Below, one piece after another: positions 7,960-16,458 of a DNA stretch of 39,998 bases. How positions within the stretch are numbered: position 1 is the stretch's first letter; each line of letters opens with the position of its first letter. The DNA is from an uncultured Chloroflexota bacterium (GTDB lineage Bacteria > Chloroflexota > Anaerolineae > Anaerolineales > Anaerolineaceae). A model generated the notes under the pieces. That model did not search any database. It worked only from the letters and a program-made list of their open reading frames with translations, and was not told the DNA's origin. The DNA lies in contig CACYHU010000059.1 of the NCBI GenBank assembly GCA_902774215.1, positions 1 through 39,998 of the forward strand. The letters run 5' to 3'. The position numbers were made by a program, and so were the translations under genes.

Positions 7960-8731
7960 TTACTTCTTTTCCACAGGATAACAGATCTCCGTCACGAATT
8001 CATCCGGGTTCATTGTCTCATGCGGGCTTACATGATAGATGTTGAACATCGGCCCCGCAGGTGCATATCCGTTGGCTTCCATCCATGCGATCACTGCAGA
8101 GTAAACCTCAGTTATCTGAGTATAGCTTCCCTTATAGGTACAGCTGGCTGCTTTTACCTCAGGCAGCGTGCGGAACTTCACATGCTCGGTGTCGGGATAG
8201 CTGCCTTTTACAGTTTTCCACGCCATCATTTCCACATTTTCTTCCTTATACTCTCCATCGAGATAGGTGACCGCGCAGAGACAGGGGTCCGCTTCCACAA
8301 GGTTCATCCGGCAGGTTTCTTCCGCGAGTTTTCCCCAGATCATTCCTTCGTCCTCATAACGGGGAATGGTCATCTGAATAGTCGCAGCATAACATTCCGG
8401 AAATGTTTTTATAGTAACATCGTAATTCATTTTTTCTTCCTTTCTCAGCCTTTCCCGGGCTGCTTCCAGAAGCGTCAGTTTGTGCGCTGTATCCTGAGCT
8501 AAAGCCTCCAGTTCCTTTTTCCGAGTGGAAAAGAACTGTTCCAGCTGTTCCCGATCATCATAGACCTCAAGGATCCTCACGATATCCGCAAGCGAAAACC
8601 CAATATCCTTCAAAGCGGCAATGCGGCCTGCTGTCAGCAGCTGATCCTCTCTGTAATACCGGTAATCCGTGAAGCGGTCGATTTCAGCCGGTTTCAAAAG
8701 ACCGATCTCATCATAGTGCCGTTTTCAGCAT
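7960..8731 (-). pseudogene. MerR-family regulator with GyrI-like ligand domain, 5' end damaged
   Basis: The main frame (to 8697) encodes the wing of the MerR DNA-binding domain (residues KPAEIDRFTDYRYY), the dimerisation helix, and a GyrI-like effector-binding domain (about residues 95-245). The missing part of the helix-turn-helix, RHYDEIGLL, is encoded in frame just upstream but is cut off by a TGA. A proper start exists out of frame: GGGAGG (8739-8744) and ATG at 8731 read MLKTAL then stop. The first roughly 15 codons of a MerR domain appear to be deleted with a shift of frame. Without correction, only an unsupported TTG at 8697 could start the protein. It is probably a decayed regulator, or a sequencing error. 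Confidence 0.65.
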
Positions 8732-8771
8732 GGCGGTACCTCCCTTTTGCTGTTTTTTTGAGCTCGCGCTT

Positions 8772-8802
8772 ATTGTAATGCCTGCCATAGTGTGAGAGTC
8801 AA
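8772..8802 (-). promoter_or_regulatory. MerR-type promoter with 19-bp spacer
   Basis: On the minus strand TTGACT (8797-8802) and TACAAT (8772-8777) are separated by 19 bp. This over-long spacer is the hallmark of promoters that MerR-family activators twist into a functional geometry. The spacer contains an imperfect dyad (CTCTCACAC against GGCAGGCAT). It drives the adjacent merR-like gene, so autoregulation is inferred. Confidence 0.7.
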
Positions 8803-8923
8803 GGGCTTTTTTCAAAATAATACAGGCTGATTTTACATCTGCTGACAGGATTTTGTGTTTTTCAGATTTATTATGTTATTATTATTCAGGCATGTGATCT
8901 CAAAACAAATCAAGGAGAATATT

Positions 8924-10336
8924 ATGAGTATTCATAATCGTCTTAGAAAGCTTTTATTATTGTCAGTAAGTCTTTCGATATTCGGCTCCCCCGCTCTGGC
9001 AGGTTCAGCGGCAGCACAATCTGCTGTTCCAAATACTGAAACATGGGACATGATCCGTCAGGCTTATATTTTTTCCTTTCCGCTGATGCTGATGGACGCG
9101 ACCAGGACCGTCAGCACTAATACAGAAGAACAGACAGACGAAAAAGCACCCGTCAATCAGTTGATGCACGCCAAATCCCTTGCCGGAGCAGAATTCCGCC
9201 AGGTGGTAACCCCAAATGTTGATACACTCTATTCCCAGATATTTTTTGATTTGAGCGAAGAGCCGCTGGTATTGCATAAACCCGCTGCGGACCGTTATCT
9301 GATGTATCAGGTAATGGATGCCTGGTCCGATACCGCAGCTGTCCTGGGAACCGGAGGTGACGGGCAGGAAGAGCGTACCTATCTGCTCACCGGTCCGAAT
9401 TATACCGGTGAGATCCCGGAAGGCATGGTTCAGGTGCAGATCCCGACCTCTATCGGCTGGATCATCGGGAGAACCGTCTGTTACGGTCCGGATGACCTGG
9501 AAAATATTTATGAGATCCAGAACCGGATGGATGCCAGACCGCTCTCCGTTTATTTGAACGGCGGCGCGCTGCCAAAAGGGATTTATGATGCCGCGAATGA
9601 CGGTATTCCCATCCGTATGGTTGTCGATATGGAGCCGCAGACGTATTTTAACCGTTTCAACCGGCTGTTGGAAGATAATCCCGCTTATACGGAAGATGAA
9701 GCGGTGATGGAATCTTTCGCCTCACTGGGAATCGGCGCCGGCCTGACCTTCGACGCATCGATCCTTGGAGAGAACGCGGCAGATCAATGGAAAGCCATGC
9801 TCGGCAATCTGACCGATGAACTTACTGAAAGCGCCGGACATTTTATGATTCAAAACGGCTCGTTCCGTTTCTGGGGAGATCCGATCAGCCGCTTTGGCAC
9901 CGAATATGATTACCGCTGCCTGGTTGCCATCGCGGGATTCGGAGCGAACCCGGTGGATGCCGCCGTTTATATGCGCGGCGGAAACGACAACAAAGGGGAT
10001 GAGCTTTCCGGCGAAAATAATTACGTTCTCCATTTCAATGCCGGCGCACTGCCTCCGGTCAAAGAAAACGGTTTCTGGTCAATTACCGCCTATGGCGAAG
10101 ATGACTTTTTGATCGACAATGAACTGGATCGTTATTCCATCAGCGACCGTTCCCCTTTCACACTGAATCCGGATGGTTCACTGGATCTGTACCTGCAGGC
10201 TGAAGCGCCTGACGAAAATCAGGAGAACTGGCTCCCGGTCGGCAGGGAAGGCTTCCATCTGTTCATGCGAATCTATCAGCCGACAGATGACGTTCTTGAC
10301 GGCACCTGGAAAGCTCCGTCGATCATCAAAAAGTAA
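8924..10336 (+). CDS. Secreted DUF1254/DUF1214 domain protein
   Basis: The start at 8924 is chosen for AAGGAG 8 nt upstream; an earlier frame start at 8855 lacks a site. The 470-residue protein has a signal peptide (basic MSIHNRLRK, hydrophobic core, likely cleavage after PALA or SAAA). The mature part shows the DUF1254 region (YIFSFPLMLMD, then VTPNVDTLYSQIFFDLS, about residues 45-165) and a C-terminal DUF1214 region (WSITAYGEDDFLIDNELDRY to FHLFMRIYQPTDD). The family is widespread and its biochemical role is not settled. It is monocistronic, followed by a terminator. No lipobox is present, so it should be released outside the membrane. Confidence 0.88.
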   Translation: MSIHNRLRKLLLLSVSLSIFGSPALAGSAAAQSAVPNTETWDMIRQAYIFSFPLMLMDATRTVSTNTEEQTDEKAPVNQLMHAKSLAGAEFRQVVTPNVDTLYSQIFFDLSEEPLVLHKPAADRYLMYQVMDAWSDTAAVLGTGGDGQEERTYLLTGPNYTGEIPEGMVQVQIPTSIGWIIGRTVCYGPDDLENIYEIQNRMDARPLSVYLNGGALPKGIYDAANDGIPIRMVVDMEPQTYFNRFNRLLEDNPAYTEDEAVMESFASLGIGAGLTFDASILGENAADQWKAMLGNLTDELTESAGHFMIQNGSFRFWGDPISRFGTEYDYRCLVAIAGFGANPVDAAVYMRGGNDNKGDELSGENNYVLHFNAGALPPVKENGFWSITAYGEDDFLIDNELDRYSISDRSPFTLNPDGSLDLYLQAEAPDENQENWLPVGREGFHLFMRIYQPTDDVLDGTWKAPSIIKK

Positions 10337-10354
10337 CCCATATTATAAATTTTC

Positions 10355-10405
10355 GAGGCTGTCCTCCAAAGCTCAGTTCCGGGCCGGAAGAACAGCCTCT
10401 TTTTC
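10355..10405 (+). terminator. Rho-independent terminator after the DUF1254 gene
   Basis: GAGGCTGT (10355-10362) pairs with ACAGCCTC (10392-10399), followed by TTTTTCC. A second small hairpin (TTTCCTGT with ACAGGAAA, 10411-10430) sits between it and the convergent M13 peptidase stop and may serve the opposite strand. Confidence 0.75.
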
Positions 10406-10436
10406 CTATTTTTCCTGTAAACACAGGAAATAATCT

Positions 10437-12899
10437 TTACCAGATACTTATCCTGTCTTTGGGATCCAGATACATACCGTCACCTTCACGCACATCATAG
10501 GTATCAAGAAATTCATCGAACTGCTGTACAGTCACATTGATCCGAAGGTGATTCAGCGGATGTGCATCATAAATATCAGATCGTTCCCATTCAAGGGTAG
10601 ATTGTTTCCGCCACAGCTCAGAATAGGTCCGGAAGAAGCGGTCGTAATCAAAATCTTCAGTTTTTGCGGCAATGTCCAAACCGATCATCAATCCGCCGAT
10701 ATCTGCGGCTGCCTCTCCCCATTGAGACTTACCCGGACAGGATTCATAAGGAAACGGACGGATTTGATCAAAATAATCAGCGATTTTTTCTGCCCGGTCC
10801 ATAAATGAAAGATAATCTTCCTCAGGCATCCACCCATGCGGTTTTTCATCAGTGACAACCATATTCCCGTCTTTATCATATTTGATCCCGTTAGGATCAA
10901 ATCCATGGGTCAGTTCATGTCCGATGATCTCGCCCAGTAATGCCAGTTTTTCCTCTATCGCCATATCCTGACGATAGATCGAATCCGAAACAAATCCGGA
11001 AAGAATAAAAAACTGATTATAGCAGCCGTAATAAAATGCGTTGCTGACGGTACTGCCGATCCCGGGCTGCAGATCATACCGCCAGTCGCCCTTCTCACGA
11101 AGTGTGCCGGCAAATGCGCCGTTATGCTTCATTCTGTTGACCGTGATTTTTGCATAATTATCAAGGAAAGATTTGTCTTTATCTGCAGCCAGGTAAGAAC
11201 TGTCAATTAAAACATCCGGAAACATCACTGAGAAAGTCATATTATCCAGTTTTTCGATCGCGGCAGTTTTTCCGGCATCAGACAGCCAGTTTTCACGGGA
11301 GAGTCTCTCCCTGAATGTATCCCGTATCTCCTGAGCCAGCTCTATCAGATCTGTACGGGTCTCCGGATCTGCGAAATAAGTCATATAGGCATTTTCAACA
11401 GCAACATTCATCAAACCCTGCCGGGATAATACTTCTGATTGATACCCGCTGTTCAGATTCTCTTTTATTTCTTCTTCAGAAATTGTTTCACTATTCAGAC
11501 AGGATACTGCCTCAAGATCCAGATAGTCACATGATACTGCCGCAATGTGCGCAATGATGTAGGATCTAAACATAGACAGGTTCTCTTCAGTATAGAGCTG
11601 ATCCAGTTTTTTCAGATACCCCGGAAAATATACATGGACTTTCCCGTCACGGATCTGATAAGCATTCAGCAGCTGCTTCAGCGGGAAGTTTTTACAATAC
11701 AAGGTAACTGTATCGACAGGCAGGAATCCGTTCAGAGGGCTGGCTTCATCTGCTTCATCCGGCCATGACAATGGGAGCAGGATCTCTTCCAGCTCATAGC
11801 ACTCACCCATCACCTTTTCAACTTCCTTCTCTGTATAACCTGCACGCAGAAGGACATGCCTTGCCTTGAGATCGAAATCAGCCCGGACCGCTTCGATGTC
11901 CTCTCTGGTCTCATTGTGATAAACTCTCGGCAAAACAGAAAAATTATCCTCAGCGATCTCAGCGGCCCAGTGAGAGGTATCTTTTTCGTCAAGCGTGATC
12001 GTAATACTGAGCAGATAGCAGAAAGGATCCAGTTCAGGGTCGGTCAGAAAATCTGTCAATTCAGAAATAGATGATACATTGGCAGCAGCATCCAGATATT
12101 TTTTCACCGGTTCAATACCCTCTGCTTCCCGTCTTTCCCAGTTCGCTGCAGTATCATAGAAATCACGGATAATCCGGATATCCTCACCCTGATATTTTTC
12201 CCGATCAGTGAACATCATCTTTTTGTTTTCACTGACGATTTTTTCCAGATCAGAAGACAAATCAGAAATTTCTTCCGCTGATTTGCTGTGAACATCAGAG
12301 AGCCATTCATAATTTGATGAGAGGTAGAAATCATTATTAAGGCCAGGATCAGCAATACGTGAGGCAACCCCGATGATGCTCCCATCCACCCACTGATCAT
12401 TTCCAATCCATAACAGCGGTTTTAAGTCGGTCATGTCAGTCTGAGAATAGTCACGTGCGTCATCATCGTTATCTTTAGAAAATGATTTTTCCTCCAGCAT
12501 ATCATTGATAACAGCATATTCCTTATATACATCTCCTGCTGCAGTTTTAATACTGTTTTCGAGATCGTCACCGTAAACCGCAGTCACACCATCGATGGTT
12601 TTGATCATTACAGCTTCATTTTTCTCCGGATCAAACCGGAAAATTTTCAGCCTTCCCGGGTTTTCAGCATCATCAATGATAAACAGCTCTGAAATATCAT
12701 CTTTATCAATATCGTACAGCGTATAACGGGCTCCTTCTTTGTATGAAGCCATTTCTATTCCCGCAAGGTACATGATCTCTTCCGGTTTGAACGCATATTC
12801 AACACCTGAACAAACCGCTGCCGATCCAAATATCAGCATAATTATTATTATGAGTTCAAGTACCACGATCTTTGATTCATAACGTTTTATATTCATCAT
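10437..12899 (-). CDS. M13 (neprilysin/PepO) family zinc metallopeptidase with N-terminal extension
   Basis: The 820-residue protein has an N-terminal hydrophobic signal or anchor (about 9-32). The M13 catalytic signatures are complete: HELTH (H661, H665) and GEAAAD (E729, D733), then the family's closing segment NHLRINVTVQQFDEF with GDGMYLDPKDRISIW at the very end. Typical M13 enzymes have 630-700 residues; the extra 100 or so sit after the signal and contain the acidic motif LYDIDKDDISELFI, like calcium-binding FG-GAP/dockerin-type repeats. It probably degrades oligopeptides outside the cell. The ATG is preceded by CAGGA with good spacing. Monocistronic on the minus strand, divergent from the opp operon. 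Confidence 0.92.
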   Translation of the reverse strand: MMNIKRYESKIVVLELIIIIMLIFGSAAVCSGVEYAFKPEEIMYLAGIEMASYKEGARYTLYDIDKDDISELFIIDDAENPGRLKIFRFDPEKNEAVMIKTIDGVTAVYGDDLENSIKTAAGDVYKEYAVINDMLEEKSFSKDNDDDARDYSQTDMTDLKPLLWIGNDQWVDGSIIGVASRIADPGLNNDFYLSSNYEWLSDVHSKSAEEISDLSSDLEKIVSENKKMMFTDREKYQGEDIRIIRDFYDTAANWERREAEGIEPVKKYLDAAANVSSISELTDFLTDPELDPFCYLLSITITLDEKDTSHWAAEIAEDNFSVLPRVYHNETREDIEAVRADFDLKARHVLLRAGYTEKEVEKVMGECYELEEILLPLSWPDEADEASPLNGFLPVDTVTLYCKNFPLKQLLNAYQIRDGKVHVYFPGYLKKLDQLYTEENLSMFRSYIIAHIAAVSCDYLDLEAVSCLNSETISEEEIKENLNSGYQSEVLSRQGLMNVAVENAYMTYFADPETRTDLIELAQEIRDTFRERLSRENWLSDAGKTAAIEKLDNMTFSVMFPDVLIDSSYLAADKDKSFLDNYAKITVNRMKHNGAFAGTLREKGDWRYDLQPGIGSTVSNAFYYGCYNQFFILSGFVSDSIYRQDMAIEEKLALLGEIIGHELTHGFDPNGIKYDKDGNMVVTDEKPHGWMPEEDYLSFMDRAEKIADYFDQIRPFPYESCPGKSQWGEAAADIGGLMIGLDIAAKTEDFDYDRFFRTYSELWRKQSTLEWERSDIYDAHPLNHLRINVTVQQFDEFLDTYDVREGDGMYLDPKDRISIW

Positions 12900-13083
12900 A
12901 GATTATCCTGCAGTCTTAATGATAAATTTTCCTTGATTATATCAGGGAACCTTTTCTTCGAACCGGTGGAAATGAATCACAGGAGCATAATATTCGTTTC
13001 GGTTGATTATTTTCAGGATTCACTTTGTAATCAACTCATAATGAAAAAATTATTTTACTTAAGAAAGCGCTGAAGTCGAAGTG

Positions 13084-13123
13084 ACCTGTTTTCGTTGACT
13101 CATTTTGAGTCAACAGAACAGGT
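13084..13123. repeat. Inverted repeat between the M13 peptidase and opp operon
   Basis: The arms ACCTGTTttcGTTGACTCA and TGAGTCAACagAACAGGT form a long interrupted palindrome whose core, GTTGACTCA/TGAGTCAAC, is perfect with a 3-nt loop. There is no T-run on either side, so it is more likely an operator or a transcript-stabilising stem than a terminator. The rest of 12900-13361 contains no gene; a second small stem (CAGTTGT/ACAACTG) lies around 13300-13322. Confidence 0.6.
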
Positions 13124-13241
13124 TGCATCGACTCATTTTATACGAGACAGTCAATAATCAGTGTTTCCTTAAACCTGACAATGAATTCTATAGCCCGACA
13201 GACTATTGTTTGGTCAAAAAAATGTCCGGCCTCACTTCATT

Positions 13242-13264
13242 TTTACATCATAACACTTTATAAT
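13242..13264 (+). promoter_or_regulatory. Possible promoter -10 region of the opp operon
   Basis: A perfect TATAAT lies at 13259-13264. The TTTACA at 13242-13247 is too close to serve as its -35; the hexamer at the proper 17-bp distance (TTCATT) is poor. If used, the transcript would have a leader of about 285 nt containing the structured repeat at 13362. Confidence 0.35.
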
Positions 13265-13361
13265 AAAGTACAAAACATCTGTTACCACTTTCCCGGTTAG
13301 CAGTTGTCAGTTATACACAACTGTCTTTCCCGGGATCCGCCAACCGACAAATGGCAATATC

Positions 13362-13543
13362 ATAAAAAGGCCCCCCCTCATTTTACGGGTGAGTCAAAAA
13401 GGAGCCTGATAACACAGCGGGAGCATGGGGGCCTCAGATTCCCGGAAATCAGGCGCAGGCTGCGGCTTTCGCAAACACACAAACTTTCGATCCCACGCCT
13501 TGCGAAGCATGCTCTCTCCGGAATGCAAAGTGAGCTCTCTTAG
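13362..13543 (+). repeat. 180-nt structured repeat, family C, copy 1 (5' leader of opp)
   Basis: Matches 19014-19200 and 28287-28472 along its whole length, all in the same orientation. It begins at ATAAAAAGG and ends 13 nt before the oppB ATG. Predicted folding: a closing stem GAGCATG (13421-13427) with CATGCTC (13508-13514), an inner hairpin starting GGGGGCC, and a stem GCTTTCGCAA with TTGCGAAGC. The closing stem differs from the other copies by compensatory changes. No coding capacity is evident. Its position makes it part of the opp mRNA leader if transcription starts upstream. Confidence 0.85.
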
Positions 13544-13555
13544 GGTTAGGTGAAC

Positions 13556-14575
13556 ATGGGCAAGTATATACTCAAACGCTGCGGATACATCGTACTGGTA
13601 TTTTTGATACTTTCTTTTCTGATGTATGCACTCTATAACCTGATACCGTCAGATCCTGCCCGGCAGGAACTGGAACCCATGCGCCATAGCCTGAAAGCAA
13701 ACGAATATGAAGCGCTTTACCGGCAGACACGACAGCAAATGGGGTTGGATGATCCGCTGATCATACGCTATCTGCGCTGGATGGGCATGTGGAGAGATAC
13801 AGACGGTACCTGTAATGGTGTTCTTCAGGGAAATTTCGGATATTCCAACTTCTATAAAAACAGTGTGATCGAAGTAATAAAGGCACCTATGGGGAATACC
13901 ATCTTCATTAATATTTTCTCCACCATACTCTCCCTCGGCATCACAATTCCGCTCGGCATCTACTGTGCAGTCCACAAGGGAAAACGCTTTGACGGAGCAA
14001 TGCAGGTTGTTACCATGCTGGGGTACAGTATTCCTGTTTACATCATCGCGCTGGTCCTGATGTTCCTGTTCTGTGTCGTATGGCGGATATTCCCGATCAT
14101 GGGCACTAAAACCCCGGGCATGACCTATGCGAACAAATGGCAGGAGTTTGCGGACATGCTTTATCACATTGCACTTCCCGTCATCGTGATGACCATCGGT
14201 TCTCTCGGCGGTATGACCCGTTATGTCCGTTCATCCATGATCGATGCCCTTTCCATGGACTACATCCGCACCGCCCGTGCCAAGGGGCTGAAAGAAAAAG
14301 TTGTCATTTACTCACATGCCTGGCGCAATGCCCTGCTTCCCGTCATCACCTCCATTCTTGGCTGGTTTCTCAGTATCTTCTCCGGTTCCGTTATTATCGA
14401 AAACACATTTTCACTGAACGGTATGGGACGGCTTTACTGGCAGGGACTGAATAACCTTGACTTTGAACTGGTTCTTGCCATTCAGATGTTTTACTCAATC
14501 GTTTCTCTGGTTGGAAGCCTTTTGATCGATATCAGCTACGGATTTGTTGATCCCCGCGTTCGGGTGGATAAATAA
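13556..14575 (+). CDS. oppB: Oligopeptide/dipeptide ABC transporter permease OppB/DppB
   Basis: The ATG at 13556 gives MGKYILKRCGYIVLVFL, the usual opening of this family; a GTG two codons earlier is in frame but the GGTTAGGTGA sequence fits the ATG better. The 339-residue protein has six predicted membrane helices, the first at residues 9-29, then a long extracytoplasmic loop (about 35-105), as in other OppB proteins. The coupling-helix EAA motif is in MDYIRTARAKGLKEKVVIYSHAWRNALLP. First gene of an oppBCDF operon; the next start is 17 nt downstream. It forms the membrane channel with OppC. No binding-protein gene precedes it. Confidence 0.93.
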   Translation: MGKYILKRCGYIVLVFLILSFLMYALYNLIPSDPARQELEPMRHSLKANEYEALYRQTRQQMGLDDPLIIRYLRWMGMWRDTDGTCNGVLQGNFGYSNFYKNSVIEVIKAPMGNTIFINIFSTILSLGITIPLGIYCAVHKGKRFDGAMQVVTMLGYSIPVYIIALVLMFLFCVVWRIFPIMGTKTPGMTYANKWQEFADMLYHIALPVIVMTIGSLGGMTRYVRSSMIDALSMDYIRTARAKGLKEKVVIYSHAWRNALLPVITSILGWFLSIFSGSVIIENTFSLNGMGRLYWQGLNNLDFELVLAIQMFYSIVSLVGSLLIDISYGFVDPRVRVDK

Positions 14576-14592
14576 TAAGGAGGGATAAGAAA

Positions 14593-16446
14593 ATGTCTGA
14601 GAAAAACGAATTTTTCCTGTCCCGCTGGTTCAAACGTGCTTTTCATGGTTCCGATCAGGAAATACGGAACATCATGGAGGAAGAACAGGTGGAAACGCCT
14701 TTCAGGACTATAGCAAAGAACTTCTTTGCAAAGCACACCGTTCGTGTCGGGCTTACCGGATTTATCCTTGTCTTCCTTCTTGTTCTGATTGGTCCGCGTT
14801 TTTGGGTACTGGATCTCTCCGAGCAGGATTCTTCATTGGTCAACCTTCCGCCGGGTAATAACATGATGAGTATTCCCTCTGCGCTGAGAGGCAAAATCCG
14901 GGATATTGCTGCCGGGAGAACCTATGGTGTCGCGGTCGATACAGATGGTAAACTTTTCACCTGGGGGCACACGAAAATCACCGATAAGATCGATATCGCC
15001 AATATTCCGGATGAAGTCAGAAATGCTGATCTGGTAATGTTTGCGGCAGGTGATGATCATGTGACTGCAATGGATGAAAACAGGCAGCTTTACGTCTGGG
15101 GCAACACGAGGCTCCAGCAGGGAAACTTCACCAACGAGATGAAAAAGGGCATGAAAAACCCGGACGAAAGCTGGGATATCATCCAGCTCGAAGCCAGCAA
15201 CCAATTTTCAGCAGCCCTTTCATCTGACGGCACACTTTATCTCTGGGGTAACTCCAATCTGGCTGATATTAAATTGCGCAAGCAGTATCAGGGAAATATC
15301 GCAAAGGTCGCATTGACATCTAATGAATATATCTGTCTGCTCAAAGATGGTACAGTCGCTTATACCGGGTACAAAGATAAAGGCTCTGTCTTTGCCGAAA
15401 TTCCGGAAGTACTGAATAACACACGGGTTGTTGACATTGCTGCTACCAGTTCCACTGTCGCCGCAGTAACAGCCGATGGCAGGGTGGTTGTCTGGGGAAA
15501 TGCCAAAAATGGTGAAAAGAATATCCCTGAGTTTTCCGCTCCGGCAAAAAATATTTATGGGGGACGCTTCCATTATGTTGCCTGGCTGGAAAATGGAGAA
15601 GTTCTCGCCTGGGGCTCCAATAAATATCATCAGACAGACGTTCCCGCTTCACTGCATAAAAACGGGAATATCAAAGAAATCTTTACAGGCAACTTCCAGA
15701 ACTACGCTGTGATGAATGACGGTTCTGTCGTCACCTGGGGTCTTAAAGGCTTCTTACTCGGGACTGACGGTTTGGGACGTGATATGCTCACCCGGATCGT
15801 CAACGGCGGACGCATAACCATGACGGTAGGGGCCATCTCCGTGGTCATCGCCGCCTTCATCGGGATCGTTCTCGGCGGTTTAGCCGGTTACTTTGGCGGA
15901 ACTACAGACCTGGTAATCATGCGCATCGCAGAAATCGTCGGCGGCCTGCCGTTCATTCCCTTTGCCATGATCCTTTCTGCGGTTATCGGCTCCCGCCTGG
16001 ACCCGACACAGCGCATGTACCTCATCATGGTCGTTTTGGGAGTTCTTTCGTGGACAGGAATGTGCCGTCTTGTCCGCGCTCAGATACTCGCACAGCGTGA
16101 AATGGAATATGTTACTGCAGCCAGAGCCATGGGCATCCGCGAAAGCAGCATCGTCTTTCGGCACATTCTGCCCAATATCATGTCCCTCGTACTGGTTTCG
16201 CTAACGCTGGACTTTGCCACCTGTATGCTGACAGAATCCACATTGAGTTATTTAGGCTTCGGCATTCCGCTGCCTACTCCTACGTGGGGCAACCTGCTGC
16301 AGGGCGCCAACAACTCCATCGTCATCCAGCAGTACTGGTGGCAGTGGGTCTTTCCTGCCGCTATATTCGGTTTCTGTACGATCTGTATCAACATGATCGG
16401 TGACGGACTTCGCGATGCGGTCGATCCGAAGAGTGCGGAACGCTGA
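14593..16446 (+). CDS. oppC: OppC/DppC-like permease with an inserted seven-repeat RCC1-type beta-propeller
   Basis: The 617-residue protein is about twice the usual OppC length. Order: cytoplasmic N-terminus (1-50), transmembrane helix 1 (about 52-68), then residues 100-385 with seven RCC1-like repeats, each with an AAG/hydrophobic strand and a closing DG.L..WG strand: repeat ends near residues 125, 170, 219, 259, 302, 341 and 383. The OppC sequence then resumes exactly at the normal position, LLGTDGLGRDMLTRI, with five further helices and the EAA motif (ARAMGIRESSIVFRHILPN). By OppC topology the propeller lies outside the membrane, where a binding protein would dock. The frame is intact and the ribosome binding site (AGGAGGG) is strong. 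The role of the propeller is unknown. Confidence 0.93.
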   Translation: MSEKNEFFLSRWFKRAFHGSDQEIRNIMEEEQVETPFRTIAKNFFAKHTVRVGLTGFILVFLLVLIGPRFWVLDLSEQDSSLVNLPPGNNMMSIPSALRGKIRDIAAGRTYGVAVDTDGKLFTWGHTKITDKIDIANIPDEVRNADLVMFAAGDDHVTAMDENRQLYVWGNTRLQQGNFTNEMKKGMKNPDESWDIIQLEASNQFSAALSSDGTLYLWGNSNLADIKLRKQYQGNIAKVALTSNEYICLLKDGTVAYTGYKDKGSVFAEIPEVLNNTRVVDIAATSSTVAAVTADGRVVVWGNAKNGEKNIPEFSAPAKNIYGGRFHYVAWLENGEVLAWGSNKYHQTDVPASLHKNGNIKEIFTGNFQNYAVMNDGSVVTWGLKGFLLGTDGLGRDMLTRIVNGGRITMTVGAISVVIAAFIGIVLGGLAGYFGGTTDLVIMRIAEIVGGLPFIPFAMILSAVIGSRLDPTQRMYLIMVVLGVLSWTGMCRLVRAQILAQREMEYVTAARAMGIRESSIVFRHILPNIMSLVLVSLTLDFATCMLTESTLSYLGFGIPLPTPTWGNLLQGANNSIVIQQYWWQWVFPAAIFGFCTICINMIGDGLRDAVDPKSAER

Positions 16447-16458
16447 GGAGGTAAGAAA

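Noticed and set aside
13362-13543. Riboswitch controlling oppB
   Set aside because: The position in the leader is suggestive, but the other two copies lie in 3' regions, one directly before a terminator, so a ligand-sensing leader role is not supported.
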